Below are positions 8,725-17,814 of a stretch of 51,915 nucleotides of DNA, one piece after another; position 1 is the first letter of the stretch, and each line of letters begins with the position of its first letter. The notes beneath the pieces are model-generated. The model saw nothing but the letters and a program-made list of their open reading frames with translations. It was not told where the DNA came from and did no database searches. The position numbers and the translations under genes were made by a program. Source of the DNA: Gammaproteobacteria bacterium (GTDB lineage: Bacteria; Pseudomonadota; Gammaproteobacteria; JAKEHO01); contig JAPUIX010000028.1 of assembly GCA_027296625.1 (NCBI GenBank), positions 1 to 51,915 of the forward strand, written 5' to 3'.

Positions 8725-10491
8725 TTATTGTGTGTTCAGCTGTTCTTTAAGCGGGCCAAGAAACGCGTCATAGTTCTTCCATCGGCCTATGGGAGTTGAG
8801 TAGATTGGTTGCCGTACCTGCCAATTGCTAGCCGTCAATATTGGCCGGTCCGTTTTATAAAATGATAGGCAGTGATCATCCCATTCTAATCCCAAAAATT
8901 CGATGATCTGATGACTCACCCGCTCCTGATCTTTTACAACTTCCTCATAGCTTATATCTAAAATCGGCAACTCCAACGTCTCCCGCCAATGGGCCATAAG
9001 TCGTTCATACTGACGATAATAACTCACAATATCAGATAATTCATACGCAAAGGAAATGTTACTCCTAAAACATTGCGTATAAATCGACAAGCAAGTATCT
9101 AATGGTTGACGCTGGCAATTAATAATATGGGCCTTCGGAAAAAGCAGTGAAATCAAGCCAAAGTGTAAGAAATTACTCGGCAACTTATCTATGATTCGAA
9201 GCGCTGTATTGCAATACGTACTAAGAACGTATAAGTATCCTTCCGCCATCAATTGGCAAGTCGCTTGATCAATCAGTGTCATACATTCAGGATAGGCCAA
9301 GGACGTTTGCAGTTGCTTCGGAATCATCCGGCCAGATCCCTCAAAATAGATCAACTCGCCAGCACCATAGGCCTGAGGATGACTGGCAATAATTTGCTCA
9401 ATCAAAGTGGTACCGGAGCGTGGCATTCCAACGATAAATACGGGGATCTCGGAAGGATTCTGGAATCCCGCACGCTCTTTAAAAAATCCCCGAGTGAACG
9501 TGCGTATATGATTAGTAACGAAATCTTCCAAGACCGTTGCGTCAAACTTGACCGTCTTACGCTTGAGCTCGTTTCCCTGTTGATAGTGCGCAAACGCTTT
9601 ATCATACGCTCCACAGTCGTCATACATCTTGCCTAACGCAAAGTGCAAATACGTCGAATCGTTGTCCTTGAGGCCGTTGCGCTCAAGAAGCGACTCAATC
9701 CGTTGAATATCCTCGTGGTTAACAGAATCATACTTTTTGATCAATGCAAGATTGTGATGGGCAGGTGCATAGTCAGGTTTATAAACCAACGCCTTTTCAT
9801 AAGAACTGATTGCGGCGTCGCGCTTACCCAGCGATCCAAGCACATTACCCAGGTTATTATGCGCCTCAGAAAAATCAGGTTTGTGGCACAAAGATTCTTC
9901 ATAGCAAGACACGGCTTCCTCGATTCTCCCTCGCATCTCTAGGATAACCCCGAGGTTATAATGAGCCTGTGCATAATTGGGGTTACATTGCAACGCTGCT
10001 TGGTATGCAGTTACTGCTGGATCAATCTTGCCCTGCTCCTTTAATGCGTTGCCTAAATTGTTGTGAGCCTCGGCATAGTTAGGTTTGATTTGCAGCACCT
10101 TCTCATAGCACGATGCGGCTGCGTCGAAATGCCCCTGGCTGTTGAAGGCATTACCCAGGTTAAAATGGGCATCAACATGATCAGCTTTAAGCTGCAGCGC
10201 CTTCTGGTAAGAATCAATCGCGGCCTCTACCCGACCTAGCCCCTCAAGCACCTTTCCGAGATTGTTGTGATAATCCGTAGAAACCGGGTTTAGCTCAATC
10301 GCCCGGTTGATGAGATCAAGCGCCTCACTGTACTGCCCCGTTTGGCCCGCGATCACGCCAAGTAGATTTACGACATCCGGGTGGTTCGGATAGACTCGCA
10401 GAATTTCCGCGTAAATCGCCTTTGCCTGCTGCAATTGGCCTGCCTGATGGTGCTGAACTGCGAGCTGCAACGACTGAGCTAGATCACGCAT
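8725..10491 (-). CDS. TPR-repeat sulfotransferase-domain protein
   Basis: The 588-residue protein has at least seven tetratricopeptide repeats (about residues 10-270; repeated A-HNNLG and Y-KAL-I-P units such as HFNLGNAFNSQGHFDAAASC). A sulfotransferase domain follows, with the PAPS-binding loop VGMPRSGTTLIEQIIASHP at about 345-360 and a later LDTCLSIYTQCF segment. The fusion resembles bacterial TPR-sulfotransferases and tyrosylprotein-sulfotransferase-like enzymes; the acceptor is unknown. ATG 10491 starts the natural helix (MRDLAQSLQ); a TTG at 10527 would add 12 residues. No glycosyltransferase or surface-polysaccharide genes flank it. Confidence 0.88.
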   Translation of the reverse strand: MRDLAQSLQLAVQHHQAGQLQQAKAIYAEILRVYPNHPDVVNLLGVIAGQTGQYSEALDLINRAIELNPVSTDYHNNLGKVLEGLGRVEAAIDSYQKALQLKADHVDAHFNLGNAFNSQGHFDAAASCYEKVLQIKPNYAEAHNNLGNALKEQGKIDPAVTAYQAALQCNPNYAQAHYNLGVILEMRGRIEEAVSCYEESLCHKPDFSEAHNNLGNVLGSLGKRDAAISSYEKALVYKPDYAPAHHNLALIKKYDSVNHEDIQRIESLLERNGLKDNDSTYLHFALGKMYDDCGAYDKAFAHYQQGNELKRKTVKFDATVLEDFVTNHIRTFTRGFFKERAGFQNPSEIPVFIVGMPRSGTTLIEQIIASHPQAYGAGELIYFEGSGRMIPKQLQTSLAYPECMTLIDQATCQLMAEGYLYVLSTYCNTALRIIDKLPSNFLHFGLISLLFPKAHIINCQRQPLDTCLSIYTQCFRSNISFAYELSDIVSYYRQYERLMAHWRETLELPILDISYEEVVKDQERVSHQIIEFLGLEWDDHCLSFYKTDRPILTASNWQVRQPIYSTPIGRWKNYDAFLGPLKEQLNTQ

Positions 10492-10861
10492 ACACGCCGA
10501 CCATTGCCGAAATTCCTTCGATTCCAAACCTAAATTTCCAACAAATTATACCGCGCCACACCCGCCTCGAGTTAATCCAAATCCAACGCAAATGACTATC
10601 CTCCCGATTTTGGGGTGGAAAAATCCACAAATAAGTCGTACATTCCATGCTGTTTCGGCAGGCGAACAACGAAAACGAATAATAGACGATGGCATTTCCC
10701 ATGGGGGTCATTGCTTCCCGCCGGTAAAAACAGATATACGTCTTTCAGTAAAAAAACTGAGAAACTTTAGCATTGGGTTATATGACTGGGTAATGCTGTG
10801 GTTTGCTGTATTGCATCACCTCGGCATTGAAAGGTGATAACTTCCACTAGGCACAATTGAC
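10492..10861. other. Divergent intergenic region between the TPR-sulfotransferase and CBS genes
   Basis: No credible gene is seen in these 370 bases. The region should hold the promoters of both divergent genes, but I find no convincing -35/-10 pair. An inverted repeat, ATCACCT (10815-10821) and AGGTGAT (10832-10838) with a 10-base spacer, lies 24 bases before the CBS start and could be an operator or a small hairpin. Confidence 0.5.
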
Positions 10862-11272
10862 ATGAGAGATGATGTAGTTAAGGATTGGATGACCGCAGAC
10901 GTTTTAACTGCCTCGTCCGACATGAGTGTGATAGAGGCGGACGAATTTATGGCAGAACGGCAGATTCGACGTCTCCTGGTTGTTGAGAACGACAAACTAG
11001 TGGGCATCGTCAGTCTCGGCGATGTGAGAGAAGGCAAGTCATCAAAAAATACTTTTTCGGGTTCTGGAACAGTTAAATTAAAAAAAATTATGACCCGCGA
11101 CCCCATTACGATTTCCGAGGATGCAACAATCGCCCTGGCAGCTCAGACGATGTTATCAACCAAAGTGAGTGGGCTCCCGGTAGTTGACGCGGACGGCAAG
11201 TTGGCTGGGATTATTACGGAATCTGATATATTCAGGATGGTAGTGCAGGAATGGGGTAGAACAGCAGAATAA
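10862..11272 (+). CDS. CBS-domain pair protein
   Basis: The 136-residue protein is essentially two CBS motifs. The first covers about residues 6-62 (VKDWMTADVLTASSDMSV, then IRRLLVVENDKLVGIVSLGD) and the second about 75-130 (MTRDPITISEDATI, then VSGLPVVDADGKLAGIITESDI). Paired CBS motifs fold into one Bateman module that usually binds adenosyl nucleotides. No effector domain is attached, so it probably acts as a nucleotide-sensing partner or storage-type stress protein; this is inference. The ribosome site before ATG 10862 is weak. The next gene on the strand is a phosphatase 354 bases on, not an obvious operon partner. Confidence 0.9.
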   Translation: MRDDVVKDWMTADVLTASSDMSVIEADEFMAERQIRRLLVVENDKLVGIVSLGDVREGKSSKNTFSGSGTVKLKKIMTRDPITISEDATIALAAQTMLSTKVSGLPVVDADGKLAGIITESDIFRMVVQEWGRTAE

Positions 11273-11626
11273 TTTTCTTGTCACATTGGCTGCGCCCTTA
11301 TGAAAGGCAGCATGAGATCGGCTCTACCCCCGCGTACCGCCGATACTGGCCCCGCCTTATGTGTGGCAACATCCCAATCTGATTCGCATAGGCCCCCGGG
11401 ATTAATGGATGTTTACTATCACACTTCCCTGTCGTATTTGGATGGGATCCTGAATATTGGTCTGCATTAGCTCATTCATCTCCCCTTTACGCCAAATTCA
11501 TCCGAGCCACACGTATGATCAGGACAGATACGATTGAAAATAACATGGGAGAGTACGGCCTGCATGGCCCAATCCATGCTTCCATTTTACCATGCAGAGC
11601 TTACAAGTAAGCGTTAGTCAGTAAGC
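11273..11626. other. Intergenic region before the SpoIIE-type phosphatase gene
   Basis: No gene is supported in these 354 bases. The last 28 bases carry a perfect palindrome GCTTACAAGTAAGC (11599-11612) and a further copy of its right arm, AGTAAGC (11620-11626), directly abutting the ATG at 11627. These elements replace a normal Shine-Dalgarno, so they may affect translation or bind a regulator. Confidence 0.45.
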
Positions 11627-12844
11627 ATGTTTCAAACCGGGGATTTACTCACCAGCATAATGGTACTTATCGGTGCAGTGGTAATCTTTCTGTCCATATT
11701 GAGCACCCGACGCCTATTGCGACGACTGAACGAACGCAGTCACATCCAGCTTTGCCAGTCATTGATCTATTTAATGGTTATTATCTTATTGGCATACACT
11801 GCGATCATTGGGTTAATGGCGATGGGCAATAAACCATTATCCCCAGCGCTAATAGGCTTCGTCTTAGTCCTGGCGGCTTTTTCCATCTACATAGCGGTTC
11901 GTTTAGGACATCTCGCAGCTATAGGTCCAAGCGAAGACCCACCGGATGATCTGATGACAGCCAACGGGCTCGCCCAGCAATTACACGATAAACACGGTAA
12001 ACGGCGTGAAGATGTCACGGTGAGGACGGCTGTCGTTGCTAACGAAAAACTCGAAAAGGAGATCACGGAGCGCAAGCGGATTGAAAGCATGCTATTAATG
12101 AGCAATGAGCAAATGCAGGAAGATTTGAAGCTTGCTGCAGAATTTCAGCATGCCGTCCTACCGAAGTTCCACGATGTCCCTTACCTTAAGATGGCATTGC
12201 GCTACTTGCCTTATGCTAGATGTTCGGGAGATGTTTATGATTTTCTACTCAACCGCGAGGGCGAAATGAGTGTCTTCGTCGGTGATGCGACAGGCCATGG
12301 GGTAGCCGCCGCATTCATGACAATGATGGTCCATTTAGGGTTAGACAGCATCAGGCGTGACTTACCAACCGACGAGGTTATACGCAGGCTAAATGCCCTG
12401 TTAGCATCGCGCGAAACCGGAAAATCAATTACCGGTGTCTATTTCCGCGTCACACCGGCAGGATTGCTCACCGTGACGCACGCCGGTCACCCTTCATTGA
12501 TACTTCTTCCAGTCTCCCGCAAAAAAGGGATCATTTTCCGAGAAGGGGGTTGTCCACTCGGCATGTTCTCAGAGGAGCCCCTGGCTTATACTGAAGAGTC
12601 ATACCAGCTCGCACACGGTGACAAGATCTTCGCTTATACCGATGCCGTGATTGAATGGCAGAACCCTGATCAGGCGCAGTTCGGAATAGATCGTTTGATA
12701 GCATTCCTAGAAGAACACAAGAAGATGGATCTAGATGAGATCCTAGAGAAGCTATTAGCCCATCTAAAGGGCTTTTCACAGGGGCGAGAGTGCGGAGATG
12801 ATCTAACAATGCTGTGTCTTGAGTTTCAGGAATACACACATTAA
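11627..12844 (+). CDS. Membrane-bound SpoIIE/RsbU-type PP2C serine phosphatase
   Basis: The 405-residue protein has three N-terminal hydrophobic segments (about residues 8-26, 44-65 and 72-95), then a charged, probably coiled-coil linker (about 130-180, ending in EKEITERKRIESML). A SpoIIE-type PP2C phosphatase domain follows at about 185-400. Metal-binding motifs are visible as SGDVYDF (about 200), VGDATGHGVAAAF (about 218) and the C-terminal CGDDLTMLCLEF. Such phosphatases usually dephosphorylate STAS anti-anti-sigma proteins in partner-switching pathways. No STAS, anti-sigma kinase or receiver gene is in the window, so its partner must be elsewhere. The start context is unusual (repeats instead of a clear ribosome site). 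Confidence 0.87.
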   Translation: MFQTGDLLTSIMVLIGAVVIFLSILSTRRLLRRLNERSHIQLCQSLIYLMVIILLAYTAIIGLMAMGNKPLSPALIGFVLVLAAFSIYIAVRLGHLAAIGPSEDPPDDLMTANGLAQQLHDKHGKRREDVTVRTAVVANEKLEKEITERKRIESMLLMSNEQMQEDLKLAAEFQHAVLPKFHDVPYLKMALRYLPYARCSGDVYDFLLNREGEMSVFVGDATGHGVAAAFMTMMVHLGLDSIRRDLPTDEVIRRLNALLASRETGKSITGVYFRVTPAGLLTVTHAGHPSLILLPVSRKKGIIFREGGCPLGMFSEEPLAYTEESYQLAHGDKIFAYTDAVIEWQNPDQAQFGIDRLIAFLEEHKKMDLDEILEKLLAHLKGFSQGRECGDDLTMLCLEFQEYTH

Positions 12845-13148
12845 GACGGTCTATGAAACGGAACTCGCCTGATTCGACATTTAATCAGATTCCGCAAATA
12901 CCCGCTTTTTTGTCCCCATAACCCCAAAGGCGTCTTGGCAATTCCGGACCGGCCAACCAAGGCGAAACACCCGTTCATTTCTCGGTCAGGAATTCCACGG
13001 CTTGCCACACAACAGGCTGGTTTACGGGTGATCCAGCAAAACGACATGCCGCTTACAGATCCCTTACAAATGGCTTACAGCAATACAAATAGGCCGAGGA
13101 AGGGCTAGAATTAGCCATAAGGGATATCGGCAGGAGGAACGGGCCCCT
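12845..13148. promoter_or_regulatory. Upstream region of the BTAD regulator with three phased CTTACA repeats
   Basis: No gene is seen. Exact CTTACA hexamers occur at 13052-13057, 13063-13068 and 13074-13079, each start 11 bases after the last, so all lie on one face of the helix. An A/T-rich TACAAAT (13084-13090) follows and could be a -10 element. SARP/BTAD regulators with OmpR-type winged helices are known to bind tandem repeats in 11-bp phase close to a -10 element. The arrangement therefore suggests autoregulation of the BTAD gene downstream, which is inference. Confidence 0.55.
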
Positions 13149-13262
13149 ATGTCATCGGGCTGGCGGACCTTGACTGAGAGCCCTCACCAACGGTGGCTCA
13201 ATAAAGCGGTGAACTGGCTGAACGGCCCGACAGGTAAAACATGTGCCTGGCGGGCCAAATGA
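13149..13262 (+). CDS. Possible 37-residue leader ORF before the BTAD regulator
   Basis: An ATG at 13149 has a strong Shine-Dalgarno (AGGAGGAAC, 13132-13140) and opens a 37-codon frame (MSSGWRTLTESPHQ, ending CAWRAK) that stops at TGA 13260-13262. It is in the same frame as the large regulator, whose ATG at 13275 is only 12 bases beyond the stop and lacks a good ribosome site. It could be a leader peptide that couples translation to the regulator, or the TGA could interrupt a longer N-terminus. The peptide is not recognised: it is Trp-rich (four Trp) and basic, with no signal sequence. Confidence 0.45.
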   Translation: MSSGWRTLTESPHQRWLNKAVNWLNGPTGKTCAWRAK

Positions 13263-13274
13263 CGAAGACCCGAA

Positions 13275-16200
13275 ATGAAGCACATAACGGCTTCTCTAGC
13301 TAAGACGACGCGACCGACCCTTGCCAGGGTCTTACCCAGAAAACGGCTTTTTTCCATCCTAGACCGGGGGCGCCAGCGCCCGGTTATCTGGGTGACAGGG
13401 CCGCCCGGCTCAGGCAAGACCACACTGATTGCAAGTTATATCGACAGCAAAAACCTCCGGTGCACGTGGTATCAAATTGATCACGGCGACTCAGATGTAG
13501 CCACATTCTTCTATTACATGGGCCTAGCAACAGCTGACCAGATTGACGCAAAAACGAAACGACTACCCCTTTTCACCCCGGAATACCAGCGGGACTTGAC
13601 AACCTTCACGCGTCGATACTTTCAGACCGTCTACGAGCAGATCGAGTCTCCCTTTGCCCTCGTATTCGATGGCTACCACGATATTCCGTCTCAATCGGCG
13701 CTTCATGACGTAATGCGCGATGCGTTATCAGAGGTGCCTCCCCAAACATGCGTGATCGTCATCAGCCGCAGTGATCCGCCACCGGCGATGGCTCGCCTAA
13801 GAGCCAATAGTGAGATGGAGGTATTAGGATGGCAGGATCTGCGCCTCACGCAAAGCGAGTCAAACGCGATCGTTAAATTAAAGGGCCTTGACCTGTCTGA
13901 ACAGGCGCTCACTGATCTGTATGCCAAGACCCAGGGCTGGGCCGCAGGGCTTGTCCTGATGCTAGAACAAGCAAAAACGGAGGGTGCGATTGCCCAATCC
14001 CTAAATGTATCCACACCGCAACTTGTCTTTGACTACTTAGCAGGCGAGATCTTTCAAAAATCCGACAAGAGAACCCAAGAATTTCTTCTTAAAACGGCCC
14101 TCCTTTCTCAAATGACACCGCGAATGGCCAAAGAACTGACAGCGCAAAACGACGCAGGAACTATCCTGGCTGAGCTAAGCCGCAACAACTACTTCACAAG
14201 CGTCAGACCGAGTGACCCAGAACCCATCTATGAATATCACCCATTATTCAAGGAATTTCTGTTATCACACATTACGGAAGTTTTCAATGAGAACCAACGC
14301 ACCGAGCTACAGCGCGAAGCCGCAGCATTATTGGAGGATGCCGGACGCGTAGAGGATGCGGTCGCCCTTCTGTGCGAGGTTGGTGACTGGCAGCAAATGA
14401 CCCGCATCGTTAACACACATGCCGTTGCAATGTTGGACCATGGAAGAGGAGAAACGCTTGCACAGTGGCTAGAGGACCTTCCAAAGGAAGAGCTGCAAAA
14501 ACACCCTTGGACATTGTATTGGCTGGGCGCTAGTCGTCTTCCATTTGCCCCACGTGAAAGCCGGAACCTTTTTGTACGGGCCTTCGAGTTATTCAGTCAG
14601 CAAGAAGACCCAGACCCTAAGGGACTACTTCTTGCTTGCTCCGGCGCTATGGATGCCATCCTCCATGAATTGGATGACCTCGCACTGCTTGACCGCTGGA
14701 TTACAGAGCTTGATGCACTATTAAAGACCTATCCTGACTTTCCGTCCGAAGGCGTTGAAGCAAGAGTGACCTGCAGCATGTTTTGGTCGCTCATCCTAAG
14801 GCAACCCGATCATCCCGACATCGGATATTGGCTTGATCGAGCGTTTACAGTATCCCGGGCCCAGGGCGACCCGAACCTGCGAATGTCTGTGGAATTATAT
14901 GTTGCGGTGAGCTACATGTGGGTAGGCGCATTTGCGGATGCATCGGAGGTCATTGATTCCATGCGAAAACTGGCTGAATCGCCCGAGGTGTCTCCCCTAT
15001 CGTTAACGACGCTTAAATACGTTGAATCGATGTATTACATGCTAAACGCCGAAGGTGAACGCTGCCTAAAAGCTGTCAAGCATGGATTAGAAATTGCTGA
15101 CGCGACCGGCGTTCATGTGTGGCGATATCAATTTTTGGTCACTGGTGCAGGTGGCGCACTGGGTGCGGGTGATCTTGATACAGCTGAGCAGCTATTGAGC
15201 CAAGTTGAATCCCACCATGAAGGCGCAAGCCGCTTGGACATGTGTCTTTATCACTATTATTCGGCGTGGTACGCGATGCTCCGCCGGGATACGCTAAAAG
15301 CATTTGAACATCAAAAGGTGGCGCTTAAGCTGGCCATCGACCTCGGCTCTCCATACTTCGAGGTGCTCTGTCGCCTGGCATCTGCTCAAGTGCTAGTCGA
15401 GTTTGGAGAGGAACGCAAGGTTATTGCGCACCTTCGGCAAGTACACAGCATTGCGCGCAACATCAAGAGCCATTTATTGGAATTTATGTGTCTATTGAGT
15501 TACGCCCAAATGGCGTTAGAGCACGGGCGACAACGTTCAGGGCTGAATTCATTGCGCTATGCGTTGGAGCTGGGCAGGCAATACGGGTACCGACATTTTC
15601 TTTGGTGGCGGCCATCTGTGATGGCACAACTCTGTGCCTACGCGCTGGATGCCGACATTGAAGTGAGCTACGTTCAAAGCCTTATTCAAAAACGTGGACT
15701 TGTGCCGGAGAACCTGCCTGTCACTGCCGATGGCTGGCCATGGCAATTCAAGATTTTTACGCTTGGACGTTTCCAAGTATTGAAGGATGAACGACCATTG
15801 GGCTTCTTTGCAAAGCTCCAGCGCAAGCCTATCGAGTTGCTCAAGGCCTTGATCGCCTTTGGTGGCCAAGAGGTTCATGAGGATCATCTTTCAGAGGCAT
15901 TATGGCCTCGAATTGATGCAGACTATGCCCATCGCTCATTGACCACCACGCTTCATCGCCTACGCAAGCTATTAGGCGAAGATAAGGCAATCGTGCTGCA
16001 GGATGGACGACTTAGCCTCAATCCATCTTATTTTTGGATCGACACGTGGGCATTTGAGCAAGTGCTAGAGAAAATTGATGACGTCTTTAAGAAACCGCAG
16101 AAAAATATCTCACCCGAGACGATAACAAGTCTCACCGAGAGGGTGTTCACTCTATATAAGGACCCATTTATGGCGAGTGAGAGAGAACAACCCTGGTACG

Positions 16201-16499
16201 TTACCCTACGCGAGCGCTTGCGCAATAAGTTTCTACGCTACATGGGTGAGCTCGCGCGATATTGGGAAGAAAATGGTTATTTGGACAGGGCGGTTGAAGT
16301 GTACCAAAGGAGTCTGGAAGCCGATGATCTGGCTGAAGGATTTTATCAGCGACTTATGCTTTGTTATCGAGAACTTGGGCGCGGGGCCGACGCAGTCGAC
16401 GTCTACAACCGCTGCAGAAAGACATTTTTAGCCGTCTTGAAGATTGAACCATCCCCCAAAACGAAGGCCATTTATGAGAAATTGTTGCATAAAATATAA
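13275..16499 (+). CDS. Large ATPase/TPR/BTAD transcriptional regulator (MalT- and SARP-like)
   Basis: The 1074-residue protein begins with a MalT/STAND-type P-loop ATPase (Walker A GPPGSGKT, residues 42-49; VFDGYHDI as Walker B-like strand). A long helical-repeat region follows (about 330-810). From about residue 822 (FKIFTLGRFQVLKDERPLGF) there is an OmpR-like winged helix with an HRSLTTTLHRLRKLLG recognition segment, then a bacterial transcriptional activator domain (BTAD) to the end. This is a large signal-integrating regulator: ligand or partner sensing by the repeats, nucleotide switching, DNA binding at the C-terminus. A hydrolase gene lies 194 bases downstream and phased repeats lie upstream; both may be targets. 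The inducer is unknown. Confidence 0.88.
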   Translation: MKHITASLAKTTRPTLARVLPRKRLFSILDRGRQRPVIWVTGPPGSGKTTLIASYIDSKNLRCTWYQIDHGDSDVATFFYYMGLATADQIDAKTKRLPLFTPEYQRDLTTFTRRYFQTVYEQIESPFALVFDGYHDIPSQSALHDVMRDALSEVPPQTCVIVISRSDPPPAMARLRANSEMEVLGWQDLRLTQSESNAIVKLKGLDLSEQALTDLYAKTQGWAAGLVLMLEQAKTEGAIAQSLNVSTPQLVFDYLAGEIFQKSDKRTQEFLLKTALLSQMTPRMAKELTAQNDAGTILAELSRNNYFTSVRPSDPEPIYEYHPLFKEFLLSHITEVFNENQRTELQREAAALLEDAGRVEDAVALLCEVGDWQQMTRIVNTHAVAMLDHGRGETLAQWLEDLPKEELQKHPWTLYWLGASRLPFAPRESRNLFVRAFELFSQQEDPDPKGLLLACSGAMDAILHELDDLALLDRWITELDALLKTYPDFPSEGVEARVTCSMFWSLILRQPDHPDIGYWLDRAFTVSRAQGDPNLRMSVELYVAVSYMWVGAFADASEVIDSMRKLAESPEVSPLSLTTLKYVESMYYMLNAEGERCLKAVKHGLEIADATGVHVWRYQFLVTGAGGALGAGDLDTAEQLLSQVESHHEGASRLDMCLYHYYSAWYAMLRRDTLKAFEHQKVALKLAIDLGSPYFEVLCRLASAQVLVEFGEERKVIAHLRQVHSIARNIKSHLLEFMCLLSYAQMALEHGRQRSGLNSLRYALELGRQYGYRHFLWWRPSVMAQLCAYALDADIEVSYVQSLIQKRGLVPENLPVTADGWPWQFKIFTLGRFQVLKDERPLGFFAKLQRKPIELLKALIAFGGQEVHEDHLSEALWPRIDADYAHRSLTTTLHRLRKLLGEDKAIVLQDGRLSLNPSYFWIDTWAFEQVLEKIDDVFKKPQKNISPETITSLTERVFTLYKDPFMASEREQPWYVTLRERLRNKFLRYMGELARYWEENGYLDRAVEVYQRSLEADDLAEGFYQRLMLCYRELGRGADAVDVYNRCRKTFLAVLKIEPSPKTKAIYEKLLHKI

Positions 16500-16579
16500 C
16501 TTGGCCTCAGAGAGCACCGTGGTATCGACACCACTTCTCTAGAAAACAACGCCTTCCCTTATCATTAACAACATCAATC

Positions 16580-16601
16580 AGGGAAAAGCTTTATTTTCCC
16601 T
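16580..16601. terminator. Hairpin after the BTAD regulator gene
   Basis: AGGGAAAA (16580-16587) and TTTTCCCT (16594-16601) form a perfect 8-bp stem with a six-base loop. A smaller hairpin, GTGGT/ACCAC around ATCGAC, lies upstream near 16520. There is no downstream T run, so factor-independent termination would be weak. It may be a bidirectional or RNA-stability element. Confidence 0.35.
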
Positions 16602-16693
16602 ATCGACGCATGCGCCTTTATAAGTCAACATGACAACTAATAATGGCCTGCAATCCCAGGATATTCCCCCGACACAGATCGCTGAAAGTATTA

Positions 16694-17671
16694 ATGGCAG
16701 ATTCAGTTCAAAGACGTAATGTGGAAGGCAGAGCGACGGGCCGCCGCTGGTTTGAGCCGGCGCTCGCGGTGTGTTTGCTCAGCATTACGGTTGACCCAGT
16801 GGCCGAACCCAACCTTCCACCCTTAGAGGTCACAGAAGTGGCTTCGGGCATATATGTGCACCAGGGGCTCCATGAAGACGCCACCCCAATCAACCACTAC
16901 GACATCGCCAATATCGGATTCATCATCGGGGAAAACTGCGTCGCCATCATTGATACGGGCGGTAGTGTTGAAGTCGGGCACGCGCTAAGGGAGACCATCC
17001 GCAACACGACGAACCGCCCTATCTGCTATGTCATCAACACACATGTCCATCCGGACCATATTTTCGGCAATCTGGCATTTAAGGAAAACGACCCTATATA
17101 TATTGCTCACGTAAACTTTCCAGACGCATTGGCCGAGCGTGCCCCTTACTATATTAGGAGCCTTTCACGCCTTAGTGACAGTGTGTATACCGAGGCCTTA
17201 GTCGTTCCACCCGACCGCACCGTTGCTGACGTTCTCGAACTTGACCTCGGTGGAAGACAATTGTTGATCGCTGCACACCCCACAGCACATACAAACAACG
17301 ATCTCACGATCTACGACGTCCAAACTAAAACCTTGTGGCTGTCCGATTTGCTCTTTATCGAACGTATTCCCGCAATCGATGGCAGCATTAGAGGCTGGCT
17401 TGTGGTCACAGACAAACTAAAATCCGTCGACGCCGAGCGCGTGGTTCCCGGCCACGGCCCGGTGAGCGCCGAGTGGCCAGAATCACTTTCGGCCCAAGAA
17501 CGCTACCTTCGAACACTGCTTAGGGAAATCAGGGAATTCATTCAAGACGGCGGGCTGCTAGAGCAGGCGGTTGAACAGGTGGGCTATAGCGAGGGTGACG
17601 AGTGGCTGTTGTTCGATCACTATCACCGACGCAACGTGACCTCATCCTTCGCTGAATTGGAGTGGGAATAG
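16694..17671 (+). CDS. Exported metallo-beta-lactamase-fold hydrolase, quinoprotein relay zinc metallohydrolase-like
   Basis: From ATG 16694 the protein is 325 residues. An arginine-rich N-terminus and short hydrophobic stretch (about 18-35) may be an export signal. The core shows HVHPDH at residues 117-122, a later AHTNNDLTIYD and VVPGHGP, together the metal-ligand set of the metallo-beta-lactamase superfamily. The opening IYVHQGLHEDATP and IANIGFIIGENCVAIIDTGG resembles the quinoprotein relay system zinc metallohydrolase 2 / SoxH-like group, recalled from memory. No quinoprotein dehydrogenase or PQQ gene is in the window, so substrate and pathway are open. The frame extends upstream to 16643, but the added 17 residues look non-native. 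The BTAD regulator upstream may control it. Confidence 0.75.
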   Translation: MADSVQRRNVEGRATGRRWFEPALAVCLLSITVDPVAEPNLPPLEVTEVASGIYVHQGLHEDATPINHYDIANIGFIIGENCVAIIDTGGSVEVGHALRETIRNTTNRPICYVINTHVHPDHIFGNLAFKENDPIYIAHVNFPDALAERAPYYIRSLSRLSDSVYTEALVVPPDRTVADVLELDLGGRQLLIAAHPTAHTNNDLTIYDVQTKTLWLSDLLFIERIPAIDGSIRGWLVVTDKLKSVDAERVVPGHGPVSAEWPESLSAQERYLRTLLREIREFIQDGGLLEQAVEQVGYSEGDEWLLFDHYHRRNVTSSFAELEWE

Positions 17672-17814
17672 CAAGCACTGTTTTGGAAGGCATGCTTGCA
17701 CTGTTCGCTGATTTGGAATTATTCTAAATAGATGCGGCCAGCCGCCTATGCTCGATGCCAGCGCTTAGATAGTACTCTCGCGATTTTTAATTTAAAGATA
17801 AGGATCAGTACTCC

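Noticed and set aside
17640-17725. Near-repeat of TTCGCTGAATTGGA / TTCGCTGATTTGGA at and after the end of the metallohydrolase gene
   Set aside because: The copies are short, offset by 56 bases and in different frames; there is too little to claim a duplication.
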